From: Acidobacteriota bacterium
GTDB taxonomy: Bacteria > Acidobacteriota > Blastocatellia > RBC074
Direction of reading: 5' to 3'
Length of the DNA: 64,000 nucleotides
Assembly (NCBI GenBank): GCA_016710075.1
Contig: JADJLO010000022.1
Location: forward strand, 71,271-135,270
Made by a program: the position numbers and the translations under genes. Shown piece by piece: positions 1 to 9,111 of the stretch; the stretch's first letter is position 1; every line of letters starts with the position of its first letter. Below the pieces are notes generated by a model. The model did not search any database, was not told where the DNA came from, and saw only the letters and a program-made list of their open reading frames with translations.

Positions 1-366
1 GTTTATAGTTTCGGTCAGCCGCCTGCCTTCCACCGGCTTGAGAAGATAATCGATAGCGTTGAGTTCAAAGGCTTTGACGGCAAACTCGTCGTAGGCAGTC
101 ACAAAAGCGACCAGCGGAAGCCTCTCCCTTCGGATCTGCCTGACGACTCCAAGCCCATCGAGTTCCGGCATCTGCAAATCCAGAAAAGCCAGATCCGGCT
201 TGAGCGATTCAATCATTTTAACGGCCTCGGTTCCTGAATCGGCCTCGCCGACAATTTCAATATCGGGATAACCCCGGAGCATTGCCACAAGAAAAGATCG
301 CGCCGGTCTTTCATCATCGGCAACCAAAACCCTCAACTTATGGCCGTTTGAATGAGTCTCGATCAT
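1..366 (-). CDS. LytTR-type response regulator, receiver domain (partial, runs off the left edge)
   Basis: The reverse strand from an ATG at 366 encodes a CheY-like receiver domain. An acidic pocket (VADDE) sits near the N-terminus, the phospho-acceptor Asp lies in FLDLQMPELDG, a Thr lies in FVTAYDEFAV, and the conserved Lys lies in YLLKPVEGR. The frame is still open at base 1, so the output domain is missing; from the partner kinase a LytTR DNA-binding domain is expected, which is inference. The ATG overlaps the stop of the kinase gene (ATGA, 363-366), so the two are translationally coupled and form a cognate pair. Receiver identity is secure; the target genes are unknown. Confidence 0.9.
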   Translation of the reverse strand, partial: MIETHSNGHKLRVLVADDERPARSFLVAMLRGYPDIEIVGEADSGTEAVKMIESLKPDLAFLDLQMPELDGLGVVRQIRRERLPLVAFVTAYDEFAVKAFELNAIDYLLKPVEGRRLTETIN

Positions 367-2471
367 TTTACCGCCAGCCCTTTTGCAGGTTCATTTTCAA
401 TTTGCATCGCGGACCTGAGATGATCTGCTTCAGCCGGCAGTCTGATTTCCGCAAGGGTGCCTCCGCCCTTGCATTTTGCAATCCGAAAATCAGCCATCGC
501 CCCGTAAAAGCATTCCAGGCGTTTCTCGACATTTGCCAGACCCACGCCGCTCATGCGGCCTGCTTCAAGCCCGGCAGCGGTTACACCTTCGCCTGTATCC
601 TGAACGGAGATTCGCAATCGGCTGCCCGTCAATGGATCACCAGATTCATCGAGGGATACGCAAACGAACACTTGCCCGCCATCCCTGATTGGCCCGATTC
701 CATGTTTGATGGCATTCTCGACAAGTGGTTGAACGATCAGCGGAGGGATCAGGTGGTCTCGCAGATCCTGCGGCAGGTCGATGACGACACGCAGACGATC
801 TTCGAATCGCTCCCGTTCGATGGCGAGGTAGGACTCGACCAGATCCATCTCATCCCCGATCGTTATCAACTCTCCGGCAGGCGCCCTGAGCACGGCTCTC
901 AAAAGACCAGTGAGCTTGAGCAGTGTCTCCAGCGCACGCCCTGGATTTGTTTGGATCAGATACCCTATCGTCGTCAGGGCGTTGAAGAGAAAATGAGGAT
1001 TGAGCTGGGCTCTCAGGGCGCGCAATTCGGCTTCGGTCGCAAGCTTGCTGATCTCTTTTTCCCTGAGGTTTCTTTCGCATCGCTCGTGAGTAACCCTTAC
1101 GGCATCAATCCTTCTCGCCATCATCAGCGCCACCGATTCAAGCAATGCGAGATCATCAGAAAGTAGCTGCCGCCCCGCTGAGAGCTCTCCGATAAGCAGA
1201 TTGAATCGCGGGTTTTCATGAGTCGGGATCATGACCGTGGCGACATTTCTTCTCGACCGGTTGCCGGCAGTATCCGGGCCGGACTCGCTCTCCCTTGATA
1301 TCAGTCGCACCAGCTCACTGGGCTTGACCACTGATCCTTCGTTCAACTGGAATATTTGACCTTCCAATAAACCCTGGCTCTCTCCGGTCACAACCTTCTC
1401 ATCCGATGCAATCCATCCAACATCATTCGCGGTCAGTGCCTGTTTGAGCCTCAGGCAAATCCGGTTGAGGATGTCTTCGGTACGCTCGTTCGATGCAGCC
1501 GTCATTGCAAGCTCGTCACGCAGTTCCTGGTAATCGACTCGCTGCAGAATGATGGTATCCACAAACCAGGAAACCCACCGCTTCAGCAATGAATATATCA
1601 ATGCCGTTCCGATCCAAAGCCCCAGAAGGGCGGCAACCGCTCGCGTATCCAGGTCACCGTTCGAATCCCTCAACCTGAACAATCGGGCCAGCACCAGAAC
1701 GTATAATCCGAAAGCCATCCCGATCAAAACAATCAGCGCCATGGCGCGCTTGAGAAAGATATCAACCAGCGCGAACCGGTAATCCTGATATAGAATCGCG
1801 ACAACCAGCAGAAGCGAGGCATGATGGCCTATCAACTCCACAAACCAGGGATTATCCCCGCTGGCATGCCTGCTGATGTGAAGCGCCGATACTGCAAATA
1901 CCGCCAGTGCCACAACCCATATCGTTCGCTTCCACATCGATGAACGCCTGGCGTATACAAAAAGCGCGGCGGTGATCCCGCCGAAGCCGTATGTCAGCGA
2001 CCTCAAGGCAACGCCTGAAGGCATCTCTCCGCCACTGAACGCCGCTTGAAAATGCATGACAGCCGCATAACTGCTCAGGATATATGCGGCTGAAACGATG
2101 ATCAGCGATCCTGGCCGCCGCCCCAGCCACTGACCGGCGTGCAGTACGAAGTGGACAACGACTGCCGGCAAAAAACCGAGCGAGGCGAAGACCGCCGCTT
2201 CAAACCATGCAGCCGGCTTTGCAATCTCCCAGTCCCGCACGCCGTAAATCACCAATGCGCCAAGATTCCAGATCAATCCGAGAAGCGCAGTCCCCAATAA
2301 CAACCGCTCAGCCGCCGACAAAAAACCTGACTCCCGGGCTGAAATCTCATGACTCCTGAATCCGAGCGACGAAGATCTCAGGATCATGGCAAGCAGCATC
2401 GCATAAAGAGCCGCCCCGGTGAGGAAACCGAGCAGGTTGACCAGAGCTGAAATATTATGTGGCGTCATCAT
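363..2471 (-). CDS. LytS/YehU-type membrane sensor histidine kinase
   Basis: This 702-residue protein has about eight hydrophobic segments in residues 10-300, then a GAF-like region (about 325-460). A His_kinase (PF06580) domain follows, with the phospho-acceptor His at about residue 493 in LNPHFLFNAL. The C-terminal HATPase has an N-box (VENAIKHG) and a glycine-rich lid (GVGLANVEKRL). This architecture is typical of LytS-like kinases paired with LytTR regulators, which agrees with the coupled regulator downstream. The ATG at 2471 is followed by a second ATG, so the start is uncertain by one codon. The sensed signal cannot be read from the sequence. Confidence 0.92.
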   Translation of the reverse strand: MMTPHNISALVNLLGFLTGAALYAMLLAMILRSSSLGFRSHEISARESGFLSAAERLLLGTALLGLIWNLGALVIYGVRDWEIAKPAAWFEAAVFASLGFLPAVVVHFVLHAGQWLGRRPGSLIIVSAAYILSSYAAVMHFQAAFSGGEMPSGVALRSLTYGFGGITAALFVYARRSSMWKRTIWVVALAVFAVSALHISRHASGDNPWFVELIGHHASLLLVVAILYQDYRFALVDIFLKRAMALIVLIGMAFGLYVLVLARLFRLRDSNGDLDTRAVAALLGLWIGTALIYSLLKRWVSWFVDTIILQRVDYQELRDELAMTAASNERTEDILNRICLRLKQALTANDVGWIASDEKVVTGESQGLLEGQIFQLNEGSVVKPSELVRLISRESESGPDTAGNRSRRNVATVMIPTHENPRFNLLIGELSAGRQLLSDDLALLESVALMMARRIDAVRVTHERCERNLREKEISKLATEAELRALRAQLNPHFLFNALTTIGYLIQTNPGRALETLLKLTGLLRAVLRAPAGELITIGDEMDLVESYLAIERERFEDRLRVVIDLPQDLRDHLIPPLIVQPLVENAIKHGIGPIRDGGQVFVCVSLDESGDPLTGSRLRISVQDTGEGVTAAGLEAGRMSGVGLANVEKRLECFYGAMADFRIAKCKGGGTLAEIRLPAEADHLRSAMQIENEPAKGLAVK

Positions 2472-2521
2472 TCGCTGGCTGCTTCATCGGAACAGCAATA
2501 ACCGGTTTTATGAACAAATGA

Positions 2522-2559
2522 GGCCGGCTCTCGTTTTTATTAAAAAGTCCGAGCCGGCC
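2522..2559 (-). terminator. GC-rich inverted repeat after the PA-IL-like gene
   Basis: GGCCGGCTC at 2522-2530 pairs perfectly with GAGCCGGCC at 2551-2559. It lies just past the stop of the gene ending at 2582 and before the kinase start at 2471. It has no classic U-tract, so it may be a terminator or an mRNA-stabilising stem between two minus-strand genes. Confidence 0.45.
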
Positions 2560-2581
2560 ATCAAGTTAAATCCAGACAGAG

Positions 2582-3331
2582 CTATCGAGGGCTGAGCACT
2601 TTCACCTTCGCCACAAATGCCCCATTGTTATCCTTGAGATTGCCTTCATTGACGCTCAGGAAGAGGATTCCATTATGAGGTGCGACAAATTCAGTCGAAG
2701 CTCCGATGAAGATGAAATCATCATTATCGTCACCAACCACGGCTATCAGAGCCCCCGTCGGTCTGTTGGGTAATAATTTGCGGGTATCGTTGCTGTTGAT
2801 CCCTTCCGGACCTGACCGTTGATTATCGCCCAGATCGACCTCACCGGCGGCATTGATCACGACTTTCTGCCCTCGCTGAACCCTGATATCCGTGCTTGTC
2901 CAGTCCGCACCCGCCGCTACACTGACCGTCTTTTCCGCAATCACCGACCCCGAGCCCTCATCCTCCCCCACAGGAGGTTTGGCAACCGGCTCCCGCTCCC
3001 GGACAGGCCTTGTCTCAGGCACTGCCTCAGCAACAGGTGGATTCACTGCGGCCGGCTGGGCCTGCGGCTCAGCCGCGGATTTCTGAACGCCTCCCGTCTC
3101 GCCGGCTTCAAATTCAACACTCTCTACATCCTCCACCGGGATGACATACTGTGACGAATTCCCGCCGATGTAGACGACTATCGTGAATTTCCTCTGACCA
3201 TATGAAACTACTTTTCCTTTCAATATGGTGCCGTCTTTTAACTTAATCGTATCTGCTGAGGCGACTATTCCCGCCAGCATGATGATCACCACGCTGAGTA
3301 TGATTCTAGTCAATAAATTTGATCTGCTCAC
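2582..3331 (-). CDS. Secreted protein with C-terminal PA-IL-like domain
   Basis: The 249-residue product starts at a GTG (3331) preceded by AGGAGG. Residues 1-26 form a signal peptide. Residues 27-75 (KLKDGTILKGKVV...) resemble a small beta-domain common in envelope proteins. A Pro/Glu-rich linker follows (about 78-128). The C-terminal ~115 residues match the PA-IL-like pattern: an ADWTSTDIRV strand, QKVVINAAGEVDLG, a Gly-Pro-Glu-Gly turn, ALIAVVGD, FIGAS and LFLSVNEG-DNNG-F. The family is named for the Pseudomonas galactophilic lectin LecA, but most relatives are uncharacterised, so sugar binding is only a possibility. It stands alone between the kinase and the VWA gene. Confidence 0.75.
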   Translation of the reverse strand: MSRSNLLTRIILSVVIIMLAGIVASADTIKLKDGTILKGKVVSYGQRKFTIVVYIGGNSSQYVIPVEDVESVEFEAGETGGVQKSAAEPQAQPAAVNPPVAEAVPETRPVREREPVAKPPVGEDEGSGSVIAEKTVSVAAGADWTSTDIRVQRGQKVVINAAGEVDLGDNQRSGPEGINSNDTRKLLPNRPTGALIAVVGDDNDDFIFIGASTEFVAPHNGILFLSVNEGNLKDNNGAFVAKVKVLSPR

Positions 3332-3522
3332 TCCGACCTCCTGGTGAAATGCCTGCTTTTATATCTTCTAATTGTCGAGTTCAATGGGTTAACGGGCCTA
3401 GATTAGCACAAAACGATTTGGTTGACACTCATACTGGACAAAGAAGATGAATGTCCTCTGTACTGAAATAATCCATTCATCTGGAATCTTCGCAAAGTTT
3501 ATGAAGAAAAGTTAAAGCTTTC

Positions 3523-3551
3523 TTGACTAAAATAACACAGACGTCTATACT
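3523..3551 (+). promoter_or_regulatory. Sigma-70-type promoter of the candidate sRNA
   Basis: TTGACT at 3523-3528 and TATACT at 3546-3551 are separated by exactly 17 bp. Each hexamer matches the consensus at five of six positions. No coding gene follows on the plus strand until 5316. Confidence 0.7.
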
Positions 3552-3557
3552 CCGCTT

Positions 3558-3819
<262 letters not shown>

Positions 3820-3951
3820 GATTAATCGGGCCGGATAGCTATCCGCTCCAAAATAAAAATCAATTTCATCGTGAAAAACAACGACTCGTCCCGCGGTCAG
3901 GAACCCGAATGGAGCGGTGGCGTTTTCAACTATGAATTTTGAGCAAAGGAT

Positions 3952-5217
3952 TCAAGGTTTGCGCGGGGTTTCAGAGCCGGCAGATTCCTGCGACTGCGAA
4001 CGATAACCCATTCTGGCTCTGACAAGAAGGTCGTCTCGTTTGAGGTTGACCATGATTGAGCGATAGCTGCCATCACGGGCCTCATTGGATGAGATATAAG
4101 TGATGGTGTATTGATGTCGCAGTTCCTCCGCAATGAGTCGAAAAGCGAAGGTGGTGTTTTCGATGGTTTCAGCGCGCAGATAACGCGCCCCAGACTGCAC
4201 GGCAAGCGAACGCATAAAATCGGCGGCGATTAAATACCGGTCTCGGATGAACTGCTGAGGCTGGGAATTGACCCTCGTTGAAGGTCTCGAACCAGGGCTG
4301 ATTGAAGGAGCAGCCCTCCGCTCACCACTCGTATTTTCGTTTACAGGTCCGGGGATGTTGATCAGCGCTTTTGATTTTTCTTTTCCTTCGGTTTCGACTG
4401 GAGGCTTTTGCGGTTTCTGAACATCCTGCCACCTGAGGGATCGCCCGGTAAAGTTACGCCCACCGGGAAGAAAAACAGGTTTCATAATCGGAGCGCCGTC
4501 ATTGCGCGTTTCATACTGTATCGTATAACTGATAATACCGGTTGATGCGACAAGGCCAAGAGAACTTTCAAAAGTAGCCTGTTTGCTTGCGGTGTCGACG
4601 CCATCAGTGAGAATGACAATCGCTTTGCGCCCCGGAACCCGGCTCATCTTTTCATTGATGGTCAGGTAGATTGAGTCATACAGACTGGTCATGTAGCTGC
4701 TCTTGAGTGATTTCACAGCACGTTCCAGTTCGGCCGGATCATTGGTGAACTCGCTGACAAACCGAACCTTCTCGTCGAAGGTAACAACCATCACCCGGTC
4801 ACGCGGCTGGAGCTGTTTGATGAAGGCAAGCGCCGCTTTTCTTATTGCCGGCAGCTTGTTTTGCGTGCTTCGACTGGTGTCGATCAGCAGCGCCACGCTG
4901 AATGGCGACTCAATCGAAGAGAAGGTTTCAATTTTCTGGGATGCCCCGTCCTCGTATACTGAAAAATCATTACGGTTAAGCCCGGTCACGAACCTCCCGT
5001 AGCGGTCCGTGACCACCACCGGAACCGTGATCAGCATGGTCCCGAATTTGAATGTTGGCTGCTGCTCCTGCTGCTCGGCCTTCTCTTTCTCTTTGGTCTC
5101 CTGTGCAAAAACGCTCTGCGAGAATGCAGCGGCCAGCACCAGCAGGGCCGGCGCAATAAATTTCCAGGTTGTCGATGTCGTCGTTGTTTTCACGTAAAAC
5201 ATAACTGGACTTTTCAT
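3952..5217 (-). CDS. VWFA-related (acidobacterial type) secreted protein
   Basis: The product is about 421 residues. A signal peptide (hydrophobic FIAPALLVLAAAF, then FAQ) is followed by a KEKEKAEQQEQQ linker. The conserved entry strand of the TIGR03436 family comes next (MLITVPVVVTDRYGRFV, then FSVYEDG). The von Willebrand factor A domain has a MIDAS motif DTSRS and a later acidic turn TDGVDT. The C-terminal segment (ELRHQYTITYIS...RDGSYRSIMV) is also typical of the family. The ATG at 5217 is preferred over the TTG at 5220; another in-frame ATG lies at 5202. The family is abundant in Acidobacteriota and its function is unknown. It is one of three in this window. Confidence 0.88.
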   Translation of the reverse strand: MKSPVMFYVKTTTTSTTWKFIAPALLVLAAAFSQSVFAQETKEKEKAEQQEQQPTFKFGTMLITVPVVVTDRYGRFVTGLNRNDFSVYEDGASQKIETFSSIESPFSVALLIDTSRSTQNKLPAIRKAALAFIKQLQPRDRVMVVTFDEKVRFVSEFTNDPAELERAVKSLKSSYMTSLYDSIYLTINEKMSRVPGRKAIVILTDGVDTASKQATFESSLGLVASTGIISYTIQYETRNDGAPIMKPVFLPGGRNFTGRSLRWQDVQKPQKPPVETEGKEKSKALINIPGPVNENTSGERRAAPSISPGSRPSTRVNSQPQQFIRDRYLIAADFMRSLAVQSGARYLRAETIENTTFAFRLIAEELRHQYTITYISSNEARDGSYRSIMVNLKRDDLLVRARMGYRSQSQESAGSETPRKP

Positions 5218-5315
5218 CAAAATGATTCCAGATTGTACTTGACTGGGCTTTCGGAATCAAAAGGGTTCACGCAACAATTATTACTATTCTTATCTCCGGG
5301 TTGAGTTGAAAAATC

Positions 5316-6125
5316 ATGTCGCTTGAATACGCAATAGAATATCACTGCCAAGTAAGAAGAAACCAAGGCGAAGCATCAATCAGGATGCTGGCCAGAACCA
5401 GCGCCCTGATTTCGAGAGTGGTCTCGGAGACCATCGAGCAGGCGCGAATTCCGTCTGACGAGACAGTGAATTTCACGACGCGCTATGCCGGGGATCTGGA
5501 AAAAATCGAAGAGGTTTCCAGCTTCTGCCAAAATCATTGTCCGGCAGGTCTCGACATGAGCCTGACAAGCGCGGCCAAGCCGCGACTCCCGAGACAAACG
5601 GCGGAAAGCCATGAACCCCTGTTCTGCCTCGGTAGAATACGTTATCCGATTGAATCGCGTTTCGAGCACTTTGTCGCCGACAGGTTTCAGCTTATCTATG
5701 ACAATTCTCCGCCTGATGAACTCCCGCAACTGATGCGCGTGCTGCTCGATTCTGAATCTCCTTTCGATGGAGAGGTGACAAAAGAATTGAGAAGAATCAC
5801 CACCTCAGACGGGCTCAGATTTTACGAGCGGCGCCTCCCGATAACCATGGTCAGAACGGCATCAAGACTGACAACCGACAATATTTTTGATCTCTTTGCG
5901 GGATTTCGCTCATCCGATGACGGAAAAACGGGCTACCAGCGCGAGCTGCCCCCATTCACATTGCCGGATTACAGTGATCTGCTTGACTCGATATTGACCA
6001 GGGATTTGGGCGTGGAAGAGATCGTCAGGCTGAGCGAAAACAGCTCGACCTATACTCAGTTTCTGAGATTCGGGCGGGCTGTCAGTCTGGCGGAGATGCT
6101 GAATGTGAGGCTGCTGCTGGATTGA
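5316..6125 (+). CDS. Hypothetical protein, 269 aa
   Basis: I do not recognise this family. The protein is soluble-looking, with no signal peptide or membrane segment. It has a Cys pair in FCQNHCPAG (about residues 69-77), and its C-terminal half is rich in Leu/Asp/Glu helices (LPDYSDLLDSILTRDLGVEEIVRLSE). The ATG at 5316 is the first in a long open frame; the Shine-Dalgarno is weak. Codon use looks like that of its neighbours. It is divergent from the VWA gene and convergent with nusB, so context gives no function. Confidence 0.7.
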   Translation: MSLEYAIEYHCQVRRNQGEASIRMLARTSALISRVVSETIEQARIPSDETVNFTTRYAGDLEKIEEVSSFCQNHCPAGLDMSLTSAAKPRLPRQTAESHEPLFCLGRIRYPIESRFEHFVADRFQLIYDNSPPDELPQLMRVLLDSESPFDGEVTKELRRITTSDGLRFYERRLPITMVRTASRLTTDNIFDLFAGFRSSDDGKTGYQRELPPFTLPDYSDLLDSILTRDLGVEEIVRLSENSSTYTQFLRFGRAVSLAEMLNVRLLLD

Positions 6126-6158
6126 AGCGGGGTCGCTTTCCGGCAGCCGGTAAGCTTC

Positions 6159-6617
6159 TCACCTCAACTGATGAGCCAGTTCGGGTGGAGGCGCTTCCTG
6201 TCCGGTCTGGGTTTCCAGATCCCGTTTGATGGCATCCAGGATTCCATTGATAAATTGAGTGGCTTCATTGGTTGAAAAACGCCTCGCGATTTCGAGGGCT
6301 TCGTTGATGGCCACCGTTCTTGGCGTATTTGGCTGGTGAAGGAATTCGTAGACAGCCAGTCGCAGCAGATTTCGATCGACAATGGCCATCCGGGGTATTC
6401 GCCAGTGCTCCGTGCGAATGCGAATACGTTCATCAATATCATCGAGGTGAGTGACCGTCCCCAGGACCAGTTCATTGGCGAATTCGCGGACATCGTCCGC
6501 GGCTTCCGCCATTTCCCCCCAGAAAGTTTCAACCAGTTCTTCGACTGACGGGCGAGTCACATCGTATGAAAATAACATTTGCAGCGCGCATTCACGCGCC
6601 TTGCGCCGAACACCCAT
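6159..6617 (-). CDS. nusB: Transcription antitermination factor NusB
   Basis: NusB is a small helical RNA-binding protein that joins NusE/S10 at boxA in rRNA antitermination. The product is 152 residues from the ATG at 6617, where the canonical N-terminus (MGVRRKARECALQMLF) begins. An upstream ATG at 6752 keeps the frame open but would run into ribH and add an atypical 45-residue leader, so I reject it. Family landmarks include DDIDERI, W-IPRMAIVDRNLLRLAVYEFL and the C-terminal INGILDAI. It lies 103 bp downstream of ribH on the same strand, the common ribH-nusB order. Confidence 0.93.
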   Translation of the reverse strand: MGVRRKARECALQMLFSYDVTRPSVEELVETFWGEMAEAADDVREFANELVLGTVTHLDDIDERIRIRTEHWRIPRMAIVDRNLLRLAVYEFLHQPNTPRTVAINEALEIARRFSTNEATQFINGILDAIKRDLETQTGQEAPPPELAHQLR

Positions 6618-6720
6618 AAAATTTATTACCGAATAGATTCTGAATTCAGTTAAAGACGAAGGATGCAGCCGATATTGAACAATCTCTGACCGGTCGGTTA
6701 AGGACCGCTTGCCGAACGAT

Positions 6721-7200
6721 TCACAGTTTCCTGAAAAGGTCGGCCATTTCAACAGCAGCCATTGCAGCGTCGAACCCCTTGTTGCCGGCTTTCACCCCCG
6801 CCCGGTTAATTGCCTGTTCAACCGTATCGGCGGTGATAATTCCATAAGCAATTGGAATACCGGTCTCCATTGAAGCAGACGCCATCCCTTTTGTTACTTC
6901 CGCTGCGACATATTCGAAATGAGGGGTTTCGCCGCGGATTACCGCTCCCACGCAAATGATTGCATCATATTTACCACTTGCTGCAAGTTTTTTGGCAGTA
7001 AGCGGGATTTCAAAAGAACCGGGGACTCTCACGAGTGTCAGATCTTTTTCCTGTGCCCCAAGCCGGATCAATGCATCCTGCGCGCCGCCAATCAGGCGGC
7101 TGACAATCAGATCGTTCCAGCGTCCGGCCAGGATGGCAAAACGCAAGCCTTCTGCTTTCAGCATTCCTTCGATAACTTGAACCATGGGGGAATTATCCAA
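6721..7200 (-). CDS. ribH: 6,7-dimethyl-8-ribityllumazine synthase
   Basis: Lumazine synthase condenses 5-amino-6-ribitylaminouracil with dihydroxybutanone phosphate in the penultimate step of riboflavin synthesis. The 159-residue length is normal. Family motifs are RVPGSFEIPL (about 58-67), GAVIRGETPHFEYV (85-98, with the catalytic His in PHFEYV), and GIPIAYGIIT followed by GNKGFDAA. A second Met at residue 6 could be the true start. No other riboflavin gene is in the window, and I see no FMN riboswitch upstream. nusB follows. Confidence 0.95.
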   Translation of the reverse strand: MDNSPMVQVIEGMLKAEGLRFAILAGRWNDLIVSRLIGGAQDALIRLGAQEKDLTLVRVPGSFEIPLTAKKLAASGKYDAIICVGAVIRGETPHFEYVAAEVTKGMASASMETGIPIAYGIITADTVEQAINRAGVKAGNKGFDAAMAAVEMADLFRKL

Positions 7201-7321
7201 AATTTCTCGGAGCCCAGTATAGTGAGCAGCGTTGATGCGGTCAAGAAGATAAAAAGTTGCCCGACATTTAGTTTATTTTCCAAAGGGGGGCAAATTCTAA
7301 TGCAACGTTGGAATCGGCCGG

Positions 7322-8152
7322 CTATTCACCCTTGAAATCGGGGGCTCGTTTTTCAAGGAAGGCAGTAGTTCCTTCTTTGACGTCGGAGGTGGAGAAGCAT
7401 ATCCCGAAGAGGGCGGATTCAAGCAGGAGCCCCTGCTCGAGGCTCATCTGCGCACCTTTATTGACTGTTTCAAGAGCGTATCTGATGGCCAGTGGAGCGA
7501 GCGAAGAGAGCCTCGCGGCAAGTCTCTCACAATGCTCAAGCATCTCCTCCGGAGTATCCGTTATTTTATTGATCAGGTTAAGACTCAGCGCCTTTTCGGC
7601 TCCAATGGGTTCGCCGGTCAACACCAGCTCCAGCGCGCGGGATCTGCCTGCCAGGCCGGCGAGGCGGGTGAGCCCCCCGAATCCAGGCATCAGACCCGAT
7701 CCGATACCGGGTCGTGAAAACATTGAATCGGACACCGCGATCCTCCATGTACAGCAAAGCGCCAGGTCCAGGCCGATGCCGCAGGCATCTCCATCGATGG
7801 CGGCGATAACCGGTTTACCAAGATCCTCGATTGTAGAGGTCAACTTCTGAAAATCGCGGACAAATTTCAGGGCAAGCTCTGATGAGAGGGCAGACAACGA
7901 TTTGTCGTCCGCCCTCATTGAGAAATCATGACGGCCGGCGCCCGTCAGAATCACCGCCCTGATTTCCGGATCATCGCGAAGGCCATTAAACTCATCCTGC
8001 AATTTCGCGATCACCCCAGCATCCAGCGTCCTGCCTGCCCTGGCCCGGTTGAATTTGACCGAAGCGATCTGGCCGCGGCGGCTGGACCAGACCTGGCCCG
8101 AACAATCAGGATAATCAGGATAAACTGATGGATTGACATTCACTTCCGTCAT
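7322..8152 (-). CDS. Enoyl-CoA hydratase/isomerase (crotonase) family protein with an altered active site
   Basis: The 276-residue protein has a crotonase fold: VILTGAG, IDGDACGIGLDLALCC, MPGFGGLTRLAGLAG and ALELVLTGEPIGAEKALSLNLIN. Two usually conserved features differ. The first oxyanion-hole segment reads FSMRADD where AGAD is typical. The position of the first catalytic Glu of hydratases (the Glu of FG-PE in rat mitochondrial hydratase) is Gly (SRPGIG), while the second Glu (in ALELVL) is kept. Another crotonase activity, or loss of hydratase activity, is therefore possible. Its ATG overlaps the dehydrogenase stop by 4 nt, so the two are co-translated. Confidence 0.85.
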   Translation of the reverse strand: MTEVNVNPSVYPDYPDCSGQVWSSRRGQIASVKFNRARAGRTLDAGVIAKLQDEFNGLRDDPEIRAVILTGAGRHDFSMRADDKSLSALSSELALKFVRDFQKLTSTIEDLGKPVIAAIDGDACGIGLDLALCCTWRIAVSDSMFSRPGIGSGLMPGFGGLTRLAGLAGRSRALELVLTGEPIGAEKALSLNLINKITDTPEEMLEHCERLAARLSSLAPLAIRYALETVNKGAQMSLEQGLLLESALFGICFSTSDVKEGTTAFLEKRAPDFKGE

Positions 8153-9039
8153 ACCAGATTCATCGGCTTTGGATTGCGCGGATCGGAATAATCATAAAAC
8201 CCGCGGCCGCTCTTGCGGCCGAAAAGACCGGCCTGCACCATGCGCTTGAGAAGTGTCGGAGGCGCGAAACGCTTCTCCTTGAAATCATCGTACATGATGT
8301 TGGCGATATAGAAGGTTGTATCAAGTCCGACGAAGTCGGCCAGCGTCAGCGGGCCCATCGGATGATTGCATCCGAGCTTCATTCCGTTGTCGATATCGAC
8401 CGTTGAGGCGAGCCCCTCTTCCAGAACCCTGATTCCATCGAGCATGTAAGGAACCAGCAGGCGGTTGACGATGAATCCCGGCTTATCGTTTGCCCTGACA
8501 ACAGTTTTATCCAATGATTCGGTGAAGATAAGCGCTTCAGAGTAGATCTCATCATCGGTGAGAATCGTCCTGACAACCTCGACCAGTTTCATCAGCGGAA
8601 CCGGGTTGAAGAAGTGCATGCCCAGGAACCGGCGCTGCCTCTCGGCGCTTGTCGCCGTCATCATCTCGGTGATCGATAGCGATGAGGTGTTTGAGGCGAA
8701 GATCGCCTCCGGCTTGCAGATCGAGTCCAGCTTTGCGTATGTCTCACGCTTGATCTGCAGGTTTTCAATGATGGCCTCGATGACGATATCAACGCCTGCC
8801 AGATCTTCCAGCTTCGTCGTCCCATTGATGCGGGCCATTGTCTCATCTTTTTTGGCCGCCGCGATCACCCCTTTTTCAACAAATTTGGTGAGGGATTTGT
8901 CGATGCCACTCACTCCCTTCTTAACCAGGTCTTCATTGACCTCAACAATACTTACATCGTAACCGGCTGTGGCGGCGACCTGGGCTATGCCAGCGCCCAT
9001 CAATCCGGCTCCCAAAACACCGACTTTTTTGATTGCCAT
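8149..9039 (-). CDS. 3-hydroxybutyryl-CoA (3-hydroxyacyl-CoA) dehydrogenase
   Basis: This NAD-dependent enzyme oxidises 3-hydroxyacyl-CoA, or reduces acetoacetyl-CoA, in fatty-acid or butyrate-type metabolism. The 296 residues match the single-domain HBD length. There is an N-terminal Rossmann motif GAGLMGAGIAQ (10-20), the catalytic His in GMHFFNPVPLMKLVEVV, the C-terminal dimer domain (GFIVNRLLVPYMLDG), and the terminal GRKSGRGFYDY. GGAG stands 8 nt before the ATG at 9039. It is the first gene of a two-gene unit with the crotonase protein, consistent with beta-oxidation-like chemistry. Confidence 0.93.
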   Translation of the reverse strand: MAIKKVGVLGAGLMGAGIAQVAATAGYDVSIVEVNEDLVKKGVSGIDKSLTKFVEKGVIAAAKKDETMARINGTTKLEDLAGVDIVIEAIIENLQIKRETYAKLDSICKPEAIFASNTSSLSITEMMTATSAERQRRFLGMHFFNPVPLMKLVEVVRTILTDDEIYSEALIFTESLDKTVVRANDKPGFIVNRLLVPYMLDGIRVLEEGLASTVDIDNGMKLGCNHPMGPLTLADFVGLDTTFYIANIMYDDFKEKRFAPPTLLKRMVQAGLFGRKSGRGFYDYSDPRNPKPMNLV

Positions 9040-9111
9040 TTTATTTCTCCATGAGTTAAAAAAATAATATTACAGCTTCAATTTCACTACCTGATCGCAT
9101 GTTAAAAAATT

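Noticed and set aside
282..1166. 294-aa plus-strand open frame
   Set aside because: It is antisense to the histidine kinase catalytic domain, which is unmistakable.
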